Shown: piece by piece, positions 28,423 to 38,538 of the stretch | How positions within the stretch are numbered: position 1 is the first letter of the stretch | Layout: every line of letters starts with the position of its first letter | From: Candidatus Poribacteria bacterium | GTDB lineage: Bacteria; Poribacteria; WGA-4E; WGA-3G | Length of the DNA stretch: 64,000 nt | NCBI GenBank assembly: GCA_022828145.1 | Contig: JAJEJA010000047.1 | Span: 1 to 64,000 of the forward strand | Reading direction: 5' to 3' | The notes under the pieces: model-generated | What the model was told of the DNA's origin: nothing | Database searches by the model: none | Seen by the model: only the letters and a program-made list of their open reading frames with translations | Program-made: the position numbers and the translations under genes

Positions 28423-29670
28423 TTACTGAAAGTTTTCAACAATCGCTTCACCGTATTCAGATGTGCGGACTTTTGTCGCGCCCTCCATTAATCTTTCCAG
28501 ATCGTAGGTTACTTTCTTCTGGAGAATTGTCTTCTCAAGTCCAGCGATAATCAGATCGGCGGCTTCTTGCCAACCGAGATGCTCTAACATCATCACTGCT
28601 GAAAGGATAAGTGAACTCGGATTGACAACATCCTGATCCGCATATTTCGGAGCGGTGCCGTGTGTTGCTTCAAAGAGTGCGACTTCATCGTTGAGATTTC
28701 CACCCGGTGCCATGCCGATGCCACCGACTTGGGCCGCCGCTGCATCCGACAGATAGTCACCATTCAGATTCGGTGTAACGATCACATCGTATTCATCGGT
28801 ACGGGTCAATATCTGTTGTAGCATGCTATCCGCGATCCTGTCATTGATGATGATTTTACCATCGGGGACGTTTCCATCATATTCGTCGTAGAGTTCTGCT
28901 TCCGTGATGGTGGTATCTGCAAACTCTTCTTTAGCGAGTTCATATCCCCATGCACAGAACGCTCCCTCAGTAAACTTCATAATATTGCCTTTGTGGACAA
29001 AGGTGACACTGCTTCTGTTGTGGTCTATTGCGTATTGGATAGCCATCCGTGCAAGACGTTTCGTGCCAAAGATACTAATGGGTTTAATGCCGACACCAGA
29101 GTCTTCGCGTATTTCCACTCCCATTTCTGTGCGAAGCAGGTCAATAACCTTTTTAACCTCTGGTGTTCCTTGTTCCCACTCAATCCCTGCGTAAACATCT
29201 TCGGTATTCTCACGAAAGATGACAACGTCCATCTTTTCTGGGTGTGTAACGGGAGCGGGAACACCTTGAAAATAGCGGACAGGTCGTACACAAGCATAGA
29301 GTTCAAGAACTTGTCGCAGTGTCACATTCAAGCTGCGAAAACCACCACCGACAGGCGTTGTTAAAGGACCTTTCAATGCAATTTTGAAATGTTCAATTGC
29401 ATTGAAAGTATCTTGTGGTAGCCATTCGTCATATTTTGCTTTGGCGTTTTCACCGGCATATACATCCAACCAAACGATCTTTCTTTTTCCATCATAAGCA
29501 GTCTGGACAGCGGCATCAACGACGCGTCGGGTTGTTTTCATAATGTCTCGTCCGATACCGTCACCTTCTATGACAGGGATAATCGGATTATCTGGAACAA
29601 CCTTTTGTCCATCTGCAGATTCTATTCTTTCACCCGCTGTTGGGATTGTCAATTGTTCAAATTCAATCAC
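28423..29670 (-). CDS. icd: NADP-dependent isocitrate dehydrogenase
   Basis: Oxidative decarboxylation of isocitrate to 2-oxoglutarate; about 415 residues. Isocitrate-binding [10 protein letters not shown] (the Ser controlled by phosphorylation in enterics), [14 protein letters not shown] and [14 protein letters not shown] with the catalytic Lys are all present. [10 protein letters not shown] with its Lys-Tyr marks NADP use. The metal Asp lies in [13 protein letters not shown] prefer the GTG at 29670, 6 bases after AGAGAGGA, over the GTG at 29691. It is followed by a small membrane gene and the PIN-like gene; the citrate synthase gene lies upstream on the same strand. Confidence 0.96.
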   Translation of the reverse strand: MIEFEQLTIPTAGERIESADGQKVVPDNPIIPVIEGDGIGRDIMKTTRRVVDAAVQTAYDGKRKIVWLDVYAGENAKAKYDEWLPQDTFNAIEHFKIALKGPLTTPVGGGFRSLNVTLRQVLELYACVRPVRYFQGVPAPVTHPEKMDVVIFRENTEDVYAGIEWEQGTPEVKKVIDLLRTEMGVEIREDSGVGIKPISIFGTKRLARMAIQYAIDHNRSSVTFVHKGNIMKFTEGAFCAWGYELAKEEFADTTITEAELYDEYDGNVPDGKIIINDRIADSMLQQILTRTDEYDVIVTPNLNGDYLSDAAAAQVGGIGMAPGGNLNDEVALFEATHGTAPKYADQDVVNPSSLILSAVMMLEHLGWQEAADLIIAGLEKTILQKKVTYDLERLMEGATKVRTSEYGEAIVENFQ

Positions 29671-29754
29671 TGGGATTCCTCTCTGGTGCACGCAAACACT
29701 TTATAAAATAGTTACACATTGGCTTTTTTGGTAGATAGAGACAGCGAAAGTTTA

Positions 29755-31311
29755 TCAGTCAAATATACCGGTTCCTGCCATTTTGTTGTGTAAAGCAACG
29801 ACTTCGTTTGAGATTGTGAGATCGTCGGAAGGTTTAGGAATAATTTCTGGGTCTGGGGGAATGACGGGTCGGATAATCTTCAGTTGGAGTTGTTCCCGTG
29901 CATCCATAATCCACCCAAATCCGCGGAAGATATATGTAAGAAATGTCCTATCGTTTTCATAGATGTCTAGTCCTTCTTGAACTGCCCATCCTCCGAAATC
30001 GGTGTTAGGTGTTAGGCGGAGTGGGGGTTCGTCTTCACGTCCGGGACGCACAATTCCTTCAACAAAAGCGATCTGATAGAGCCGTTGCATGATTGCTAAT
30101 CGTTCTTTCTGTCTACCGTTGAGTTGAATCTCACCTTTTTCAACTGCCTCTATGAACGGGTTGAAATATATTGCGGGTCTTGGGTCTTGCTGAATTTCAT
30201 CGGATCTACCAGCAGCAGCGATCATGGGATGTCCGAATGTTGGGAGTGCGGTGCGCATCCGTTCACGAATTGCGGTCTCTCTTGCTTCAATATCAAGGGG
30301 TTCAATTTCATTGACAAATGCTGTCATGTCGTGTATTGCACCGAAATGTCGATCACCATCTAAAGCCATCTGTGAAGCAACAAAGAAATCGGAAACTGCA
30401 CCTGCGTATAATGTTGCAAGATACCGGGCGACAACGTTTGAGCCTGCTGAGCCGTGATGAGTCTGTATAACTCCCATCCGTTCTAAAATATGTGCTTCAA
30501 CAGAAGTTGCTTCTCTACCTAATAGGAGACTATAACATGTTTGAAATGCTGTTTTTTCATCTTTTTTGTGTTGAACAATCAGGTCATTTGCTCGCATCGC
30601 GAGAACTTGTGGGTGTAATGCACTGCTATCTCTCAGTTGGTGCCGCATGAAAACTGAAATTGTACCCAATGCGACGTTCTCCATGTGTGTGCTGATGAGT
30701 TCCATCAAGAGCGCACCCGGTTTCCGTGTTCCCTTAATCCCTTTCTGGTGTGGAATGCTAAGTTTGCGAAGTGTAGAAAAATGTTGTATAACTGTTTCAG
30801 GTCCAGCATCTGGGAAGGATTTAACGAATTCTGCGATCTGATTGATGATACGTTGGTTTCCTGAGAGACCATCTCTTCGGAGTTCAGTAATACGGTAAAA
30901 CTTTTTGTCTATTAGATCTGATAAGACAGCTTCTTCATCTACTCCATTAGAATCTTCTTCAGGTTTTCGTCCAAAGAGTCCGGCAAAGATAACAGAGGCG
31001 GGTGAAAGTCGGTTGGCGATTATTTCACTTTCTGTAACAACGCCGCGAATCCCAAAACTCCTAATATTAAGTGTGATTTGCGTTTCCCCGCAGTTCACGG
31101 CGGCTTTATGTAACACGGGATTTGCAAAGACATTTGTGGATTGCGGCATTGAACTGACGTTTGTGAGTGCCGCTGCTATTTTTTCTTCCCCCAACGTCGT
31201 CGCCCTATCCACTGCATCAGTTACGGGGGAATATGACGAAGCTGCTGGCACTTCAGACAGGATTTTTCTGACCGCCGCTACCTGTTTCGCCTCCATATTC
31301 TTATTCAACAT
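29755..31311 (-). CDS. gltA: Divergent citrate synthase family protein
   Basis: 518 residues, longer than the usual 380-430, with an extra N-terminal domain of about 100 residues. Citrate synthase landmarks are clear: a His in IQTHHGSAGSN where the family has HADHxxN, then ALDGDRHFGAIHDM in place of GPLHGGAN, ALPTFGHPMI...DPRP for GYGHxVY..DPR, and PNTDFGGWAVQEGL...GFGWIMDAREQ, followed by IIRPV. The second active-site loop is altered (GGAN lost), so activity may differ. AAGGAG precedes the ATG. Position beside icd and mdh supports the TCA role. Alternatively it could be a 2-methylcitrate or pseudo-enzyme version. Confidence 0.75.
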   Translation of the reverse strand: MLNKNMEAKQVAAVRKILSEVPAASSYSPVTDAVDRATTLGEEKIAAALTNVSSMPQSTNVFANPVLHKAAVNCGETQITLNIRSFGIRGVVTESEIIANRLSPASVIFAGLFGRKPEEDSNGVDEEAVLSDLIDKKFYRITELRRDGLSGNQRIINQIAEFVKSFPDAGPETVIQHFSTLRKLSIPHQKGIKGTRKPGALLMELISTHMENVALGTISVFMRHQLRDSSALHPQVLAMRANDLIVQHKKDEKTAFQTCYSLLLGREATSVEAHILERMGVIQTHHGSAGSNVVARYLATLYAGAVSDFFVASQMALDGDRHFGAIHDMTAFVNEIEPLDIEARETAIRERMRTALPTFGHPMIAAAGRSDEIQQDPRPAIYFNPFIEAVEKGEIQLNGRQKERLAIMQRLYQIAFVEGIVRPGREDEPPLRLTPNTDFGGWAVQEGLDIYENDRTFLTYIFRGFGWIMDAREQLQLKIIRPVIPPDPEIIPKPSDDLTISNEVVALHNKMAGTGIFD

Positions 31312-31650
31312 GAAATCTCCTTCGTTCAGAATCTGATTTGTCTGGAATCACAAAACTGCATGAAAACTCAATTCACAAGCCGTTTGCCATAAACCGTTTG
31401 AATGAGTCTTACGACACATCAGATGTTTCTCAGATTATATCTATTCATTTAAAACAACTGCTGATTGACTAATTTCTTCTTTAAAATATGTTATCAAAAT
31501 AAAAAATAAAAGTCAAGGTAAAATCTTAAGAGTAGTAGGCACTCTCCGAGTGCCGTCTCTTATGAAAAAAGGTGACAAAATCTTTATACACCCGTTTGAA
31601 TAGCAGTAACAATAGCGTGAGTTTTATGGTTGGACAACGTAGTGTCATTT
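31312..31650. repeat. Intergenic region with one GGCACTC-palindrome repeat (31524-31592)
   Basis: 31524-31592 is another copy of the TAGTAGGCACTCTCCGAGTG family with its TTATGAAAAAAGGTGACAAA tail, nearly identical to 25747-25815. The rest is AT-rich, contains no gene I can support, and should hold the promoter of the citrate synthase gene (minus strand). Confidence 0.75.
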
Positions 31651-32649
31651 TCACACTGACGATTCAGAAGTTAAAGTAAGGAACAATTCTTCCAAACGTA
31701 CTTCGTCTGGACACATTTCAAGGAGGTCCCATCCCCGTTCAATGATAGACTTTGCGACATTCGCACGAATATCCACCTCTGCATTGTAACAAACTTGGAA
31801 TTTCTCATCAGAATCTGTAGTGGTATATTCAACGGAAATTACCTGAGGAATATCTTTGAGCACATCTAATACTTCTTCAGTTGTAGCACCAGATACCTTG
31901 ACTGCAAGTGTTGTTACTGAAGTATCATCTTTTTCTATGTTGTTTGAAGCGGAAGTTGAGTCGCCATTCTTAAATGGTTGATTTGAGACGGCTCGACCAT
32001 CTGATAAAAACACATCTCCAGTGATTTTACCTTTACTGATAATAAGTAATCTTTCACATGTCATGCTCGCTTCAGAAAGAATGTGTGTGCTGAAAAGTAT
32101 GGTGCGTTCTTTTCCGAGTGTTTTAATCAATTCTCTGATTTCAACGATCTGTCTGGGGTCTAACCCTGATGTCGGTTCATCAAGAATCAGAACCTGGGGG
32201 TCATGTATCATAGCTTGTGCTAAACCGACACGTTGTCGGAATCCGCGGGAGAGTTGACCGATTATCTGATTTCTCCGTTCAACTAAACCACAGGATTCTA
32301 TGACGATGTCTAATCTATTTTTAATCTGCTGACGCGGGACATCACGGATTTTCGCCATATAAGTAAGATATCTTGAGACGGTCATTTCAGTGTATAGTGG
32401 GATATTTTCAGGGAGGTATCCGATGCGTTTCCGTACTTCACGCGATTGTTTGAAAACGTCGTATCCTGCAATGGTCACCTTTCCGCTACTTGCAGGCATG
32501 AAACATGTCAGTATTCGCATCGTTGTCGTCTTTCCTGCTCCGTTAGGACCAAGAAACCCGACGATTTGCTCGCCGTCTACACTAAAGGATACGTCCTTCA
32601 ATGCCTGAAATGGACCGTAGTTTTTTGACAGGTTTTGAACTTTGATCAT
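31651..32649 (-). CDS. ABC-2-type transporter ATP-binding protein
   Basis: A 332-residue ATPase subunit of an ABC exporter. Walker A GPNGAGKTT (about residue 35), Q-loop, signature LSRGFRQRVGLAQA, Walker B VLILDEPTSGLD and an H-loop FSTHI are all intact. The C-terminal 110 residues form the regulatory extension seen in GldA/NatA/CcmA-like proteins. No permease gene is adjacent on either side, so its membrane partner is elsewhere. The substrate cannot be deduced. Confidence 0.9.
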   Translation of the reverse strand: MIKVQNLSKNYGPFQALKDVSFSVDGEQIVGFLGPNGAGKTTTMRILTCFMPASSGKVTIAGYDVFKQSREVRKRIGYLPENIPLYTEMTVSRYLTYMAKIRDVPRQQIKNRLDIVIESCGLVERRNQIIGQLSRGFRQRVGLAQAMIHDPQVLILDEPTSGLDPRQIVEIRELIKTLGKERTILFSTHILSEASMTCERLLIISKGKITGDVFLSDGRAVSNQPFKNGDSTSASNNIEKDDTSVTTLAVKVSGATTEEVLDVLKDIPQVISVEYTTTDSDEKFQVCYNAEVDIRANVAKSIIERGWDLLEMCPDEVRLEELFLTLTSESSV

Positions 32650-32741
32650 AGGTCAATTAGTTTTCAGCCTTTAGTGTTCAATTGTTAGGTATCAGTGAAA
32701 AAGGATACGTCCTGGGTTGCAATTTGCGCTGTTTTGGTGTT

Positions 32742-33638
32742 CTATTCCTTACCAAGAGCACTAAAGTAACGGGGGATAGTAAATTCCCGATCTCGCGGAC
32801 GGCCAGAAAGATACGGATTGTTATCTGGATTAACAGATTCTGATTCTGCAAGCACGTCAGGTAGGTCAACAGGAACAGAATTGACCTTAATACTATCAGG
32901 ATAAACATTAACCTGTCGCCACATCATCGGATAACAGATAATTCCAGAGGTTACAATGCATAACAACCCCTGTTCTCTGAAGACGCGATTTAGGTGTTGA
33001 TGTCCACAGAAGAATGCTAAAATCTGTTTCTCGAAGGGTGCGACGATTTCAAGTATCTCTGCTGAGTTTGCGATTCTTGATCCAACCCCTTGGAATTCTA
33101 CGTTTGGAAAAGGCAACTGATGTGAAAAGAAGATGATTTCCTCTTCGTAATCCGCCGCTTTTTTCATTTCACGTTCAATCCAAGCGAGTTGATTCGTGCT
33201 AACATATCCATGGGTCAAATCTTCTGGCACTTCTTGCGCATCAATGAGGATAAAGCGAATATTTTCCTTGACGAAACTGGTAGACCCTCTGCCATTTACA
33301 CCGAATCGTTCCAGGTACGAAATTTTTGAACCCGTCTCTGGGTCAAGATCGTGATTACCGGGAATATAATAGCAAGGAGCATTTATCCGTTCACCGAGAG
33401 CTTGCGCAGTATTGAGAGCGACTACGTATTCCTCTGCAGACATATCAAAACTCTGTCCACCAGAGACTATGTCGCCGCCATGGACTACAAAATCAGGATC
33501 ATAGATGTTCAATTGTTCGATCAGTTTTTCATATAGCGCGAGACTGTTTATCTGTTGTTGTAACCCGCCTGCAAAGTTTTGCGTGGCATTTGGATAAAGA
33601 TGTGTATCTGTAATAAATGCAAACTTAAAAGGTTTCAT
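32742..33638 (-). CDS. Calcineurin-like metallophosphoesterase
   Basis: A 298-residue cytoplasmic protein with the complete dimetal motif series: FITDTHLYP (DxH), VHGGDIV (GD), YIPGNHD (GNHD), FFSHQLPF and FFCGHQHLN (GHxH). It is closest in layout to the class of cyclic nucleotide phosphodiesterases and 5'-nucleotidase-like enzymes. The start has only a weak ribosome site. It ends 22 bases upstream of nothing on its strand; the sulfatase gene lies immediately before it, 21 bases away, so they may be co-transcribed. Substrate unknown. Confidence 0.88.
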   Translation of the reverse strand: MKPFKFAFITDTHLYPNATQNFAGGLQQQINSLALYEKLIEQLNIYDPDFVVHGGDIVSGGQSFDMSAEEYVVALNTAQALGERINAPCYYIPGNHDLDPETGSKISYLERFGVNGRGSTSFVKENIRFILIDAQEVPEDLTHGYVSTNQLAWIEREMKKAADYEEEIIFFSHQLPFPNVEFQGVGSRIANSAEILEIVAPFEKQILAFFCGHQHLNRVFREQGLLCIVTSGIICYPMMWRQVNVYPDSIKVNSVPVDLPDVLAESESVNPDNNPYLSGRPRDREFTIPRYFSALGKE

Positions 33639-33659
33639 TACATAGCTCGTTTCTTTTAT

Positions 33660-35009
33660 CTACTTTTTTACATAACCTGTGGTGCCGTTACGTTCATCTT
33701 TATGTGTTTCCCAGTAATCTTCAATACCTTGTCGCCATGTTTGTGCTGCTTCAGTCAACTCAGCGGTGATTTCAGGAAATTCATCTTTTAGATTCTTCGT
33801 TTCACCCATATCGGTTTCAAGGTCAGCAAGGTGTACATCATCTTCGGGGAGTGCGCCCTCCACTAATTGACCGTTGAGTACTAATTTCCACTTATCACGC
33901 CGCATTGCAGTCTGTTTCCCCATTTCCCAAAAGATATCGGTATGAGGTGAAAACCATCCATCACACACCACCCCTATTTGGCTTAATCCGTCAAGTTGAT
34001 ACTTTGATAAATCTCCACCAGCAGCAGATAGAAAAGTCGGAAAAACATCCATTGCAGCACCTACTAAATTGATGACATTTCCAGGAGGAATTTCATTAGG
34101 CCAATGCATAATTCCAGGTGACCGTATGCCACCTTCATATAGACTGAATTTGTGTCCTTTGAGTTTGCCTGCGCTTCCGCCATAGTATGGGTCTTGTGTT
34201 CCGTCCAGCCAATTTCGTGTTTCACGAGAGGGTCCATTATCACTCTGGAAATAGGAGAAGGTATTTTCAGCGACACCTTGCCGTTCCAATTCGGCGAATA
34301 TTTCACCGACACTATCGTCAACAGCACTCAACATTGCAGCCATAATCTGTCTGTCCCACGGTAGATCCGGGAACCTGTCCACATATTCTTGTGGTGCATG
34401 CATTGGATAGTGGGGTGCGTTATACGGCACATAGAGGAAAAACGGTTTATCTTGTTCAATCGCTTTTCGAATATATCTTATTGCGTATTCAGTAATCAGT
34501 TCAGTAAAGTATTCCCCGTTTCTGTAAATCTCCTCACCATTTTCCCACAGGTCATGTGTCTGATCGAAATCCGGTCGTCCCAATGCCCAGTAAAAGATAT
34601 GTGAATAGAAGTCGATACACCCTGCCATAAATCCGAACCAATCATCAAACCCGTGGTCTTCTGGTCGTGAACCTTCTGCGAGTCCGAGATGCCACTTGCC
34701 GGACATTGCCGTGTAATAACCGAGTTCTTTGAGAGCAGTTGCAATAGTAGGAACTGAAGGGGGCAATCCTGTTGCTGTTCGATGTCCTGCTAAGATAGAG
34801 CGTACACCAGCATGACAGGGGTACCTTCCCGTTAGCAGTGCAGCGCGGGAAGGTGAACAAACAGGGGAATTGGAATACCAATCTGTAAATTGGATACCTT
34901 CAGCTGCCATTCTATCCAGATGCGGTGTCTTGAAATCTGTCGCACCCATACATGAAAGGTCACCATAGCCTTGGTCATCTGTCAGAAAAATAATGAAATT
35001 AGGTTGCAT
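33660..35009 (-). CDS. Sulfatase (arylsulfatase family, CSPSR type)
   Basis: 449 residues. Metal-binding LTDDQGYGD (about residue 9) and the formylglycine motif [12 protein letters not shown] (about 50) are clear; the Cys needs a formylglycine-generating enzyme, none of which is in this window. KWHLG and the FQSDNGP metal motif follow. No signal peptide is seen, so it may act inside the cell. In sponge-associated bacteria such enzymes are usually linked to sulfated glycan breakdown. AAAGGAG precedes the ATG. A second sulfatase is at 60694-62151. Confidence 0.94.
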   Translation of the reverse strand: MQPNFIIFLTDDQGYGDLSCMGATDFKTPHLDRMAAEGIQFTDWYSNSPVCSPSRAALLTGRYPCHAGVRSILAGHRTATGLPPSVPTIATALKELGYYTAMSGKWHLGLAEGSRPEDHGFDDWFGFMAGCIDFYSHIFYWALGRPDFDQTHDLWENGEEIYRNGEYFTELITEYAIRYIRKAIEQDKPFFLYVPYNAPHYPMHAPQEYVDRFPDLPWDRQIMAAMLSAVDDSVGEIFAELERQGVAENTFSYFQSDNGPSRETRNWLDGTQDPYYGGSAGKLKGHKFSLYEGGIRSPGIMHWPNEIPPGNVINLVGAAMDVFPTFLSAAGGDLSKYQLDGLSQIGVVCDGWFSPHTDIFWEMGKQTAMRRDKWKLVLNGQLVEGALPEDDVHLADLETDMGETKNLKDEFPEITAELTEAAQTWRQGIEDYWETHKDERNGTTGYVKK

Positions 35010-35053
35010 TTTTTCTCCTTTGCCACACTCCCCTACTTGCGGGGGTTAGGGGG

Positions 35054-36592
35054 TTACTGTTTCCAGAAACTTCGGTCCAAACTGCGATACTGTATTGCCT
35101 CAGAGACATGCATGCCTTCTATATTCGGATTTTCATCTAAATCGGCGATAGTTCTCGATACTTTCAAAATTCGGTCATACGCTCTTGCACTGAGACCCAA
35201 TTGATTTATTGCGACACGTAGGAGTTCTTGTGCCTGCGTTTCAATTCTACAGTATTCCCGTATCTGTTTGGATTCCATATTAGCGTTTGCATGTATTGAT
35301 GTGCCACTAAAACGTTGATGTTGTATCTGTCGTGCTGCTTCCACTCGTTTTTGAACAACAACGGATCGTTCACCGGAGACATCTGCTGAGAGTTCTGCAT
35401 ATTTGACAGCTGGCACTTCAACTTGGATATCGATTCTATCCAGTAGCGGACCGGAGATACGTGAAACGTAGGTTTGTATCTGTTTGTCAGAACATTTGCA
35501 TTCTCTGTTTGGGTCGCTGAAGAAACCGCATGGACATGGGTTCATCGCTGCGACTAACATAAAATTGGCAGGATAGGTAAGTGATGCTGCGGCACGTGAA
35601 ATAGTTACATAACCATCTTCTAAAGGTTGGCGCATGACTTCAAGCACGTTCCTACGAAATTCAGGGAGTTCATCCAGGAAAAGGACGCCGTTATGAGCGA
35701 GACTCACCTCTCCTGGACGGGGTATATTCCCGCCCCCGATCAAGCCAGCGTCAGAAATTGTGTGATGCGGAGATCGAAATGGACGTGTCATTACCAGAGG
35801 CGTCTCGCTTGGCAGAATTCCGATTATACTTTGAATCTTTGTCGTTTCCAAGGATTCATCTATGGACAAGGTTGGTAAAATAGAAGAGATTCGTTTTGCT
35901 ATCATCGTCTTACCAGAACCTGGTGGACCGATCATGATGAGATTGTGTGCGCCAGCTGCAGCGACTTCGACCGCGCGTTTTACATGTTCTTGTCCTTTTA
36001 CATCCATCAGATCCAGAAGATTATCTATTTCTACTCGCTCTAATGCGTTTTTGAGCGTCGGGGGTTCAGGTTGAATCACCTTTGTAGAATTGAGGAATTC
36101 GACGGTTTCAGTTAGGTTTTTAACGGGATAGATGTTCAGACCTTCTACGATTGCAGCCTCTTTTGCGTTTTCTGCTGGTAAAACAAGATGTTGCAGTCCA
36201 TGGTGTTTTGCAGCAAGCGCAATAGGGAGTCCGCCTTGTATACTGCGAATGCTACCATCCAGTGCCAGTTCCCCTAATATCATGGTATTTTCAAGGTGGC
36301 TAAAATTGACCTGATTTGTTGCAGCCATCACACCGATTGCAATAGGTAGATCAAAAGCGGACCCCGTTTTTCGTATATCTGCGGGTGCTAAGTTTGCCGT
36401 AATCCTATTCGATGGAAAATAGAATCCAGAGTTTTTTATTGCTGCTGTAACACGGTCTCTACTCTCTTTGATTGCGCTGTCTGGTAAACCGACTGTGTTA
36501 AACGCTGGGAGTCCACCTGCGACATCTACCTCTACTTTTACGATGTATGCATCAATGCCAAGTACTGCACTGCTAATAACAGTTGCAAGCAT
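35054..36592 (-). CDS. YifB/ComM family Mg-chelatase-like AAA ATPase
   Basis: 512 residues. The N-terminal ChlI-like domain (about 1-170) is followed by an AAA+ core with Walker [10 protein letters not shown] (about 221), Walker [11 protein letters not shown] and sensor motifs, then a C-terminal lid with a [13 protein letters not shown] end. A Cys cluster ([17 protein letters not shown]), typical of the family, suggests zinc binding. In other bacteria ComM is a branch-migration helicase in natural transformation. Spacing to neighbours suggests it is monocistronic or follows the K+ channel gene (31 bases away). Confidence 0.95.
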   Translation of the reverse strand: MLATVISSAVLGIDAYIVKVEVDVAGGLPAFNTVGLPDSAIKESRDRVTAAIKNSGFYFPSNRITANLAPADIRKTGSAFDLPIAIGVMAATNQVNFSHLENTMILGELALDGSIRSIQGGLPIALAAKHHGLQHLVLPAENAKEAAIVEGLNIYPVKNLTETVEFLNSTKVIQPEPPTLKNALERVEIDNLLDLMDVKGQEHVKRAVEVAAAGAHNLIMIGPPGSGKTMIAKRISSILPTLSIDESLETTKIQSIIGILPSETPLVMTRPFRSPHHTISDAGLIGGGNIPRPGEVSLAHNGVLFLDELPEFRRNVLEVMRQPLEDGYVTISRAAASLTYPANFMLVAAMNPCPCGFFSDPNRECKCSDKQIQTYVSRISGPLLDRIDIQVEVPAVKYAELSADVSGERSVVVQKRVEAARQIQHQRFSGTSIHANANMESKQIREYCRIETQAQELLRVAINQLGLSARAYDRILKVSRTIADLDENPNIEGMHVSEAIQYRSLDRSFWKQ

Positions 36593-36622
36593 GTTGTTGT
36601 TTCCTTTATCTGTAGTGTATTT

Positions 36623-37642
36623 TTAATGCGGATCTCCAGTTAGTTTGTCAAGTGCCTGTAGTTGTCTGGAATCAGCGATAATGAACAGGCCGTCTCCTGC
36701 TTCAATTTTCCAATCACCAGCGGGATTATAGATATAGGTTCCATCCTTACTGCGAAGCGCAATGACGACTAATCCGGTCTCTTCCTGTATTTGTGATTCT
36801 CTAAGTGTAACACCGTCAAGTTTGGATTCAGGTTGGACGATGGATTCAGCAAACCGTGTTGTCTGGCGGCTCTCCTGCATCTTTGTGATAAAATCTATGA
36901 GATGCGGTTCAAGGATACCGGATGCAAGTCGTATTCCCCCAATATGGTCTGGTAAAACGACTTCATCTGCTCCGGCAGTAATAAGTTTGTCAGGTGAGTT
37001 GTGTTCTACAGCTTTTGAGGCAATCCGTAGCGTTGGGTTTAAATTCTTTGCGGATATGACGACGAAGAGGTTATCTTGGTCACGGCTGAGACAAGCAACA
37101 AGACCTTTTGCTCTTTCAACACCAGACCGTATGAGCACATCATCGTCCGTTGCGTCTCCGTGTATGTAAAGAAAATCCCGTGTTTCAACGAGATGTTCCA
37201 AACGTTCGTCGTTCGCGTCTATTCCGACGAAGCTGACTTCAGATTTTAGCATTTCGTCAAGGACATGGACGCCTGTATCACCGATCCCACAGATAATATA
37301 ATGATTAGATAATTTATCAACAGAATTCATCATTCTCCTATGTTTGAAAAAACTAACCAATCCTCCTTCAACAAGAAAAGTGGTTGCGATGGTAATGCAG
37401 TAGATATACATACTGATACCACCGATGATTAGAAACACAGTAAAAGCTCTTCCCGAATCACTCATCTCCAAATCGTCGTACCCCACTGTTGCCAGGGTAA
37501 TGACGGTCATCCAAATTGCATCCAGTAATGTCCAATCTGTATTCGGATTGTTCTTTTCAATGATTAAATAACCGACAGTCCCCACGACTAAAAGTCCTAT
37601 CAGTAGTAGGAAGGCAATAATAGTCTTGCTTTGATAATTCAT
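36623..37642 (-). CDS. Potassium channel family protein with TrkA-N/RCK domains
   Basis: About 339 residues. Two transmembrane helices flank a pore loop with filter TVGYDD (about residue 60), where most channels have TVGYGD. Then come RCK_N (HYIICGIGDTG, Rossmann) and RCK_C (to the end), which sense ligand. I start at the ATG at 37642 because ACGGAGGACA precedes it; an in-frame TTG at 37669 is less likely. The glycine-to-aspartate change in the filter may alter ion selectivity. It lies 31 bases upstream of the YifB gene on the same strand. Confidence 0.9.
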   Translation of the reverse strand: MNYQSKTIIAFLLLIGLLVVGTVGYLIIEKNNPNTDWTLLDAIWMTVITLATVGYDDLEMSDSGRAFTVFLIIGGISMYIYCITIATTFLVEGGLVSFFKHRRMMNSVDKLSNHYIICGIGDTGVHVLDEMLKSEVSFVGIDANDERLEHLVETRDFLYIHGDATDDDVLIRSGVERAKGLVACLSRDQDNLFVVISAKNLNPTLRIASKAVEHNSPDKLITAGADEVVLPDHIGGIRLASGILEPHLIDFITKMQESRQTTRFAESIVQPESKLDGVTLRESQIQEETGLVVIALRSKDGTYIYNPAGDWKIEAGDGLFIIADSRQLQALDKLTGDPH

Positions 37643-37717
37643 TGTCCTCCGTTTCTTCTGTTTTAGCAAGGTTAAGTCTTAACGTTTGATGAAACAGATT
37701 GATCCAGACTTTCGGGT

Positions 37718-38092
37718 CTATTCTTCGCTTGATGGTTCGGTCATATCTGCTGTGTCGCTGTCTTCGTTTACCTCTTCGTGTTCAGGTGTATCCTGTTCAG
37801 GTTGATCTTTTTGACTATTTACAGCACGGACATAATTCATCCTTAGTTCATAAAGGGAATTGGCTAAATAGTTGGTTTCAGGTGCTGTTAGGTTTCCTTT
37901 AGTTTTTTCTTCTAACATCTCTATCGTATCAATCATGCGTTTTGCTAAGCCGAGATTGACAATCACTTCTTCAGTCTCAGGATCACGAAAACCTTGTAGA
38001 TAGAGATGAGCAGTGGTTATGAGATCAGTAATAAAAGTGATGAAATCTATTGGTGGGAGCTTGACATCTTCCTGTGTTGTATTTTCTTCCAT
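37718..38092 (-). CDS. DUF1844 domain protein
   Basis: A 124-residue helical protein. The DUF1844 core (about 15-85) has IDFITFITDLITTAHLYLQG followed by LAKRMIDTIEMLEEKTKGNL and an ELRMNYVRAV helix. The last 35 residues are very acidic and probably disordered. Family members are widespread in Planctomycetes-type and deltaproteobacterial genomes with no known role. Upstream (minus strand) is the LecA-like gene at 25 bases. Confidence 0.85.
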   Translation of the reverse strand: MEENTTQEDVKLPPIDFITFITDLITTAHLYLQGFRDPETEEVIVNLGLAKRMIDTIEMLEEKTKGNLTAPETNYLANSLYELRMNYVRAVNSQKDQPEQDTPEHEEVNEDSDTADMTEPSSEE

Positions 38093-38116
38093 TCAGCATC
38101 TCCTGCTTAGCCGTAT

Positions 38117-38479
38117 CTATTCTACGATAATTTGCGTGAGTAGACTTCCTGCTTGGTTGTTATTGTTTGGATTTTCATTCATTGCCAGAAAAATGACACC
38201 TTCTGCGGGGGCAGGATTATCGTAGCGTGACCCAACAGCAAATACAGATGCCCCGATTTTTGCTATGAGTGCACCGATATTGGTACCGGGAAGGAGGTAA
38301 CCATCACCCGCCGGGGTTTTGGCGACACCATCAGCTCCACACCATCCTGTTCTATTCTTGAGGTCAGGGGACCAGGCTCCATCAGCATCAATTACAATTC
38401 GTTGTCCTTTTTTTACACGGACATAACTCTCTTGCCACACTGGACTCGGACGTGCGGTCCGAATAACTGTTAACGCCAT
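38117..38479 (-). CDS. LecA/PA-IL-like lectin domain protein
   Basis: 120 residues with no signal peptide. The C-terminal half, GALIAKIGASVFAVGSRYDN, then APAEGVIFLAMNENPNNNNQAGSL, follows the galactose-binding PA-IL (LecA) pattern of GALVxKIG...G.I.L..ND.....NNSGSF. PA-IL binds galactose via Ca2+ and Asp/Asn residues, so a similar sugar-binding role is likely. The N-terminal half has VKKGQRIVIDADGAWSPD, also in line with that fold. Prokaryotic copies outside Pseudomonas are often stand-alone. Confidence 0.7.
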   Translation of the reverse strand: MALTVIRTARPSPVWQESYVRVKKGQRIVIDADGAWSPDLKNRTGWCGADGVAKTPAGDGYLLPGTNIGALIAKIGASVFAVGSRYDNPAPAEGVIFLAMNENPNNNNQAGSLLTQIIVE

Positions 38480-38538
38480 TCAAATATCCTTTCAATCATT
38501 GAGACAGGCGGTTTAGACGTTTGCTTTGACCACCATGT

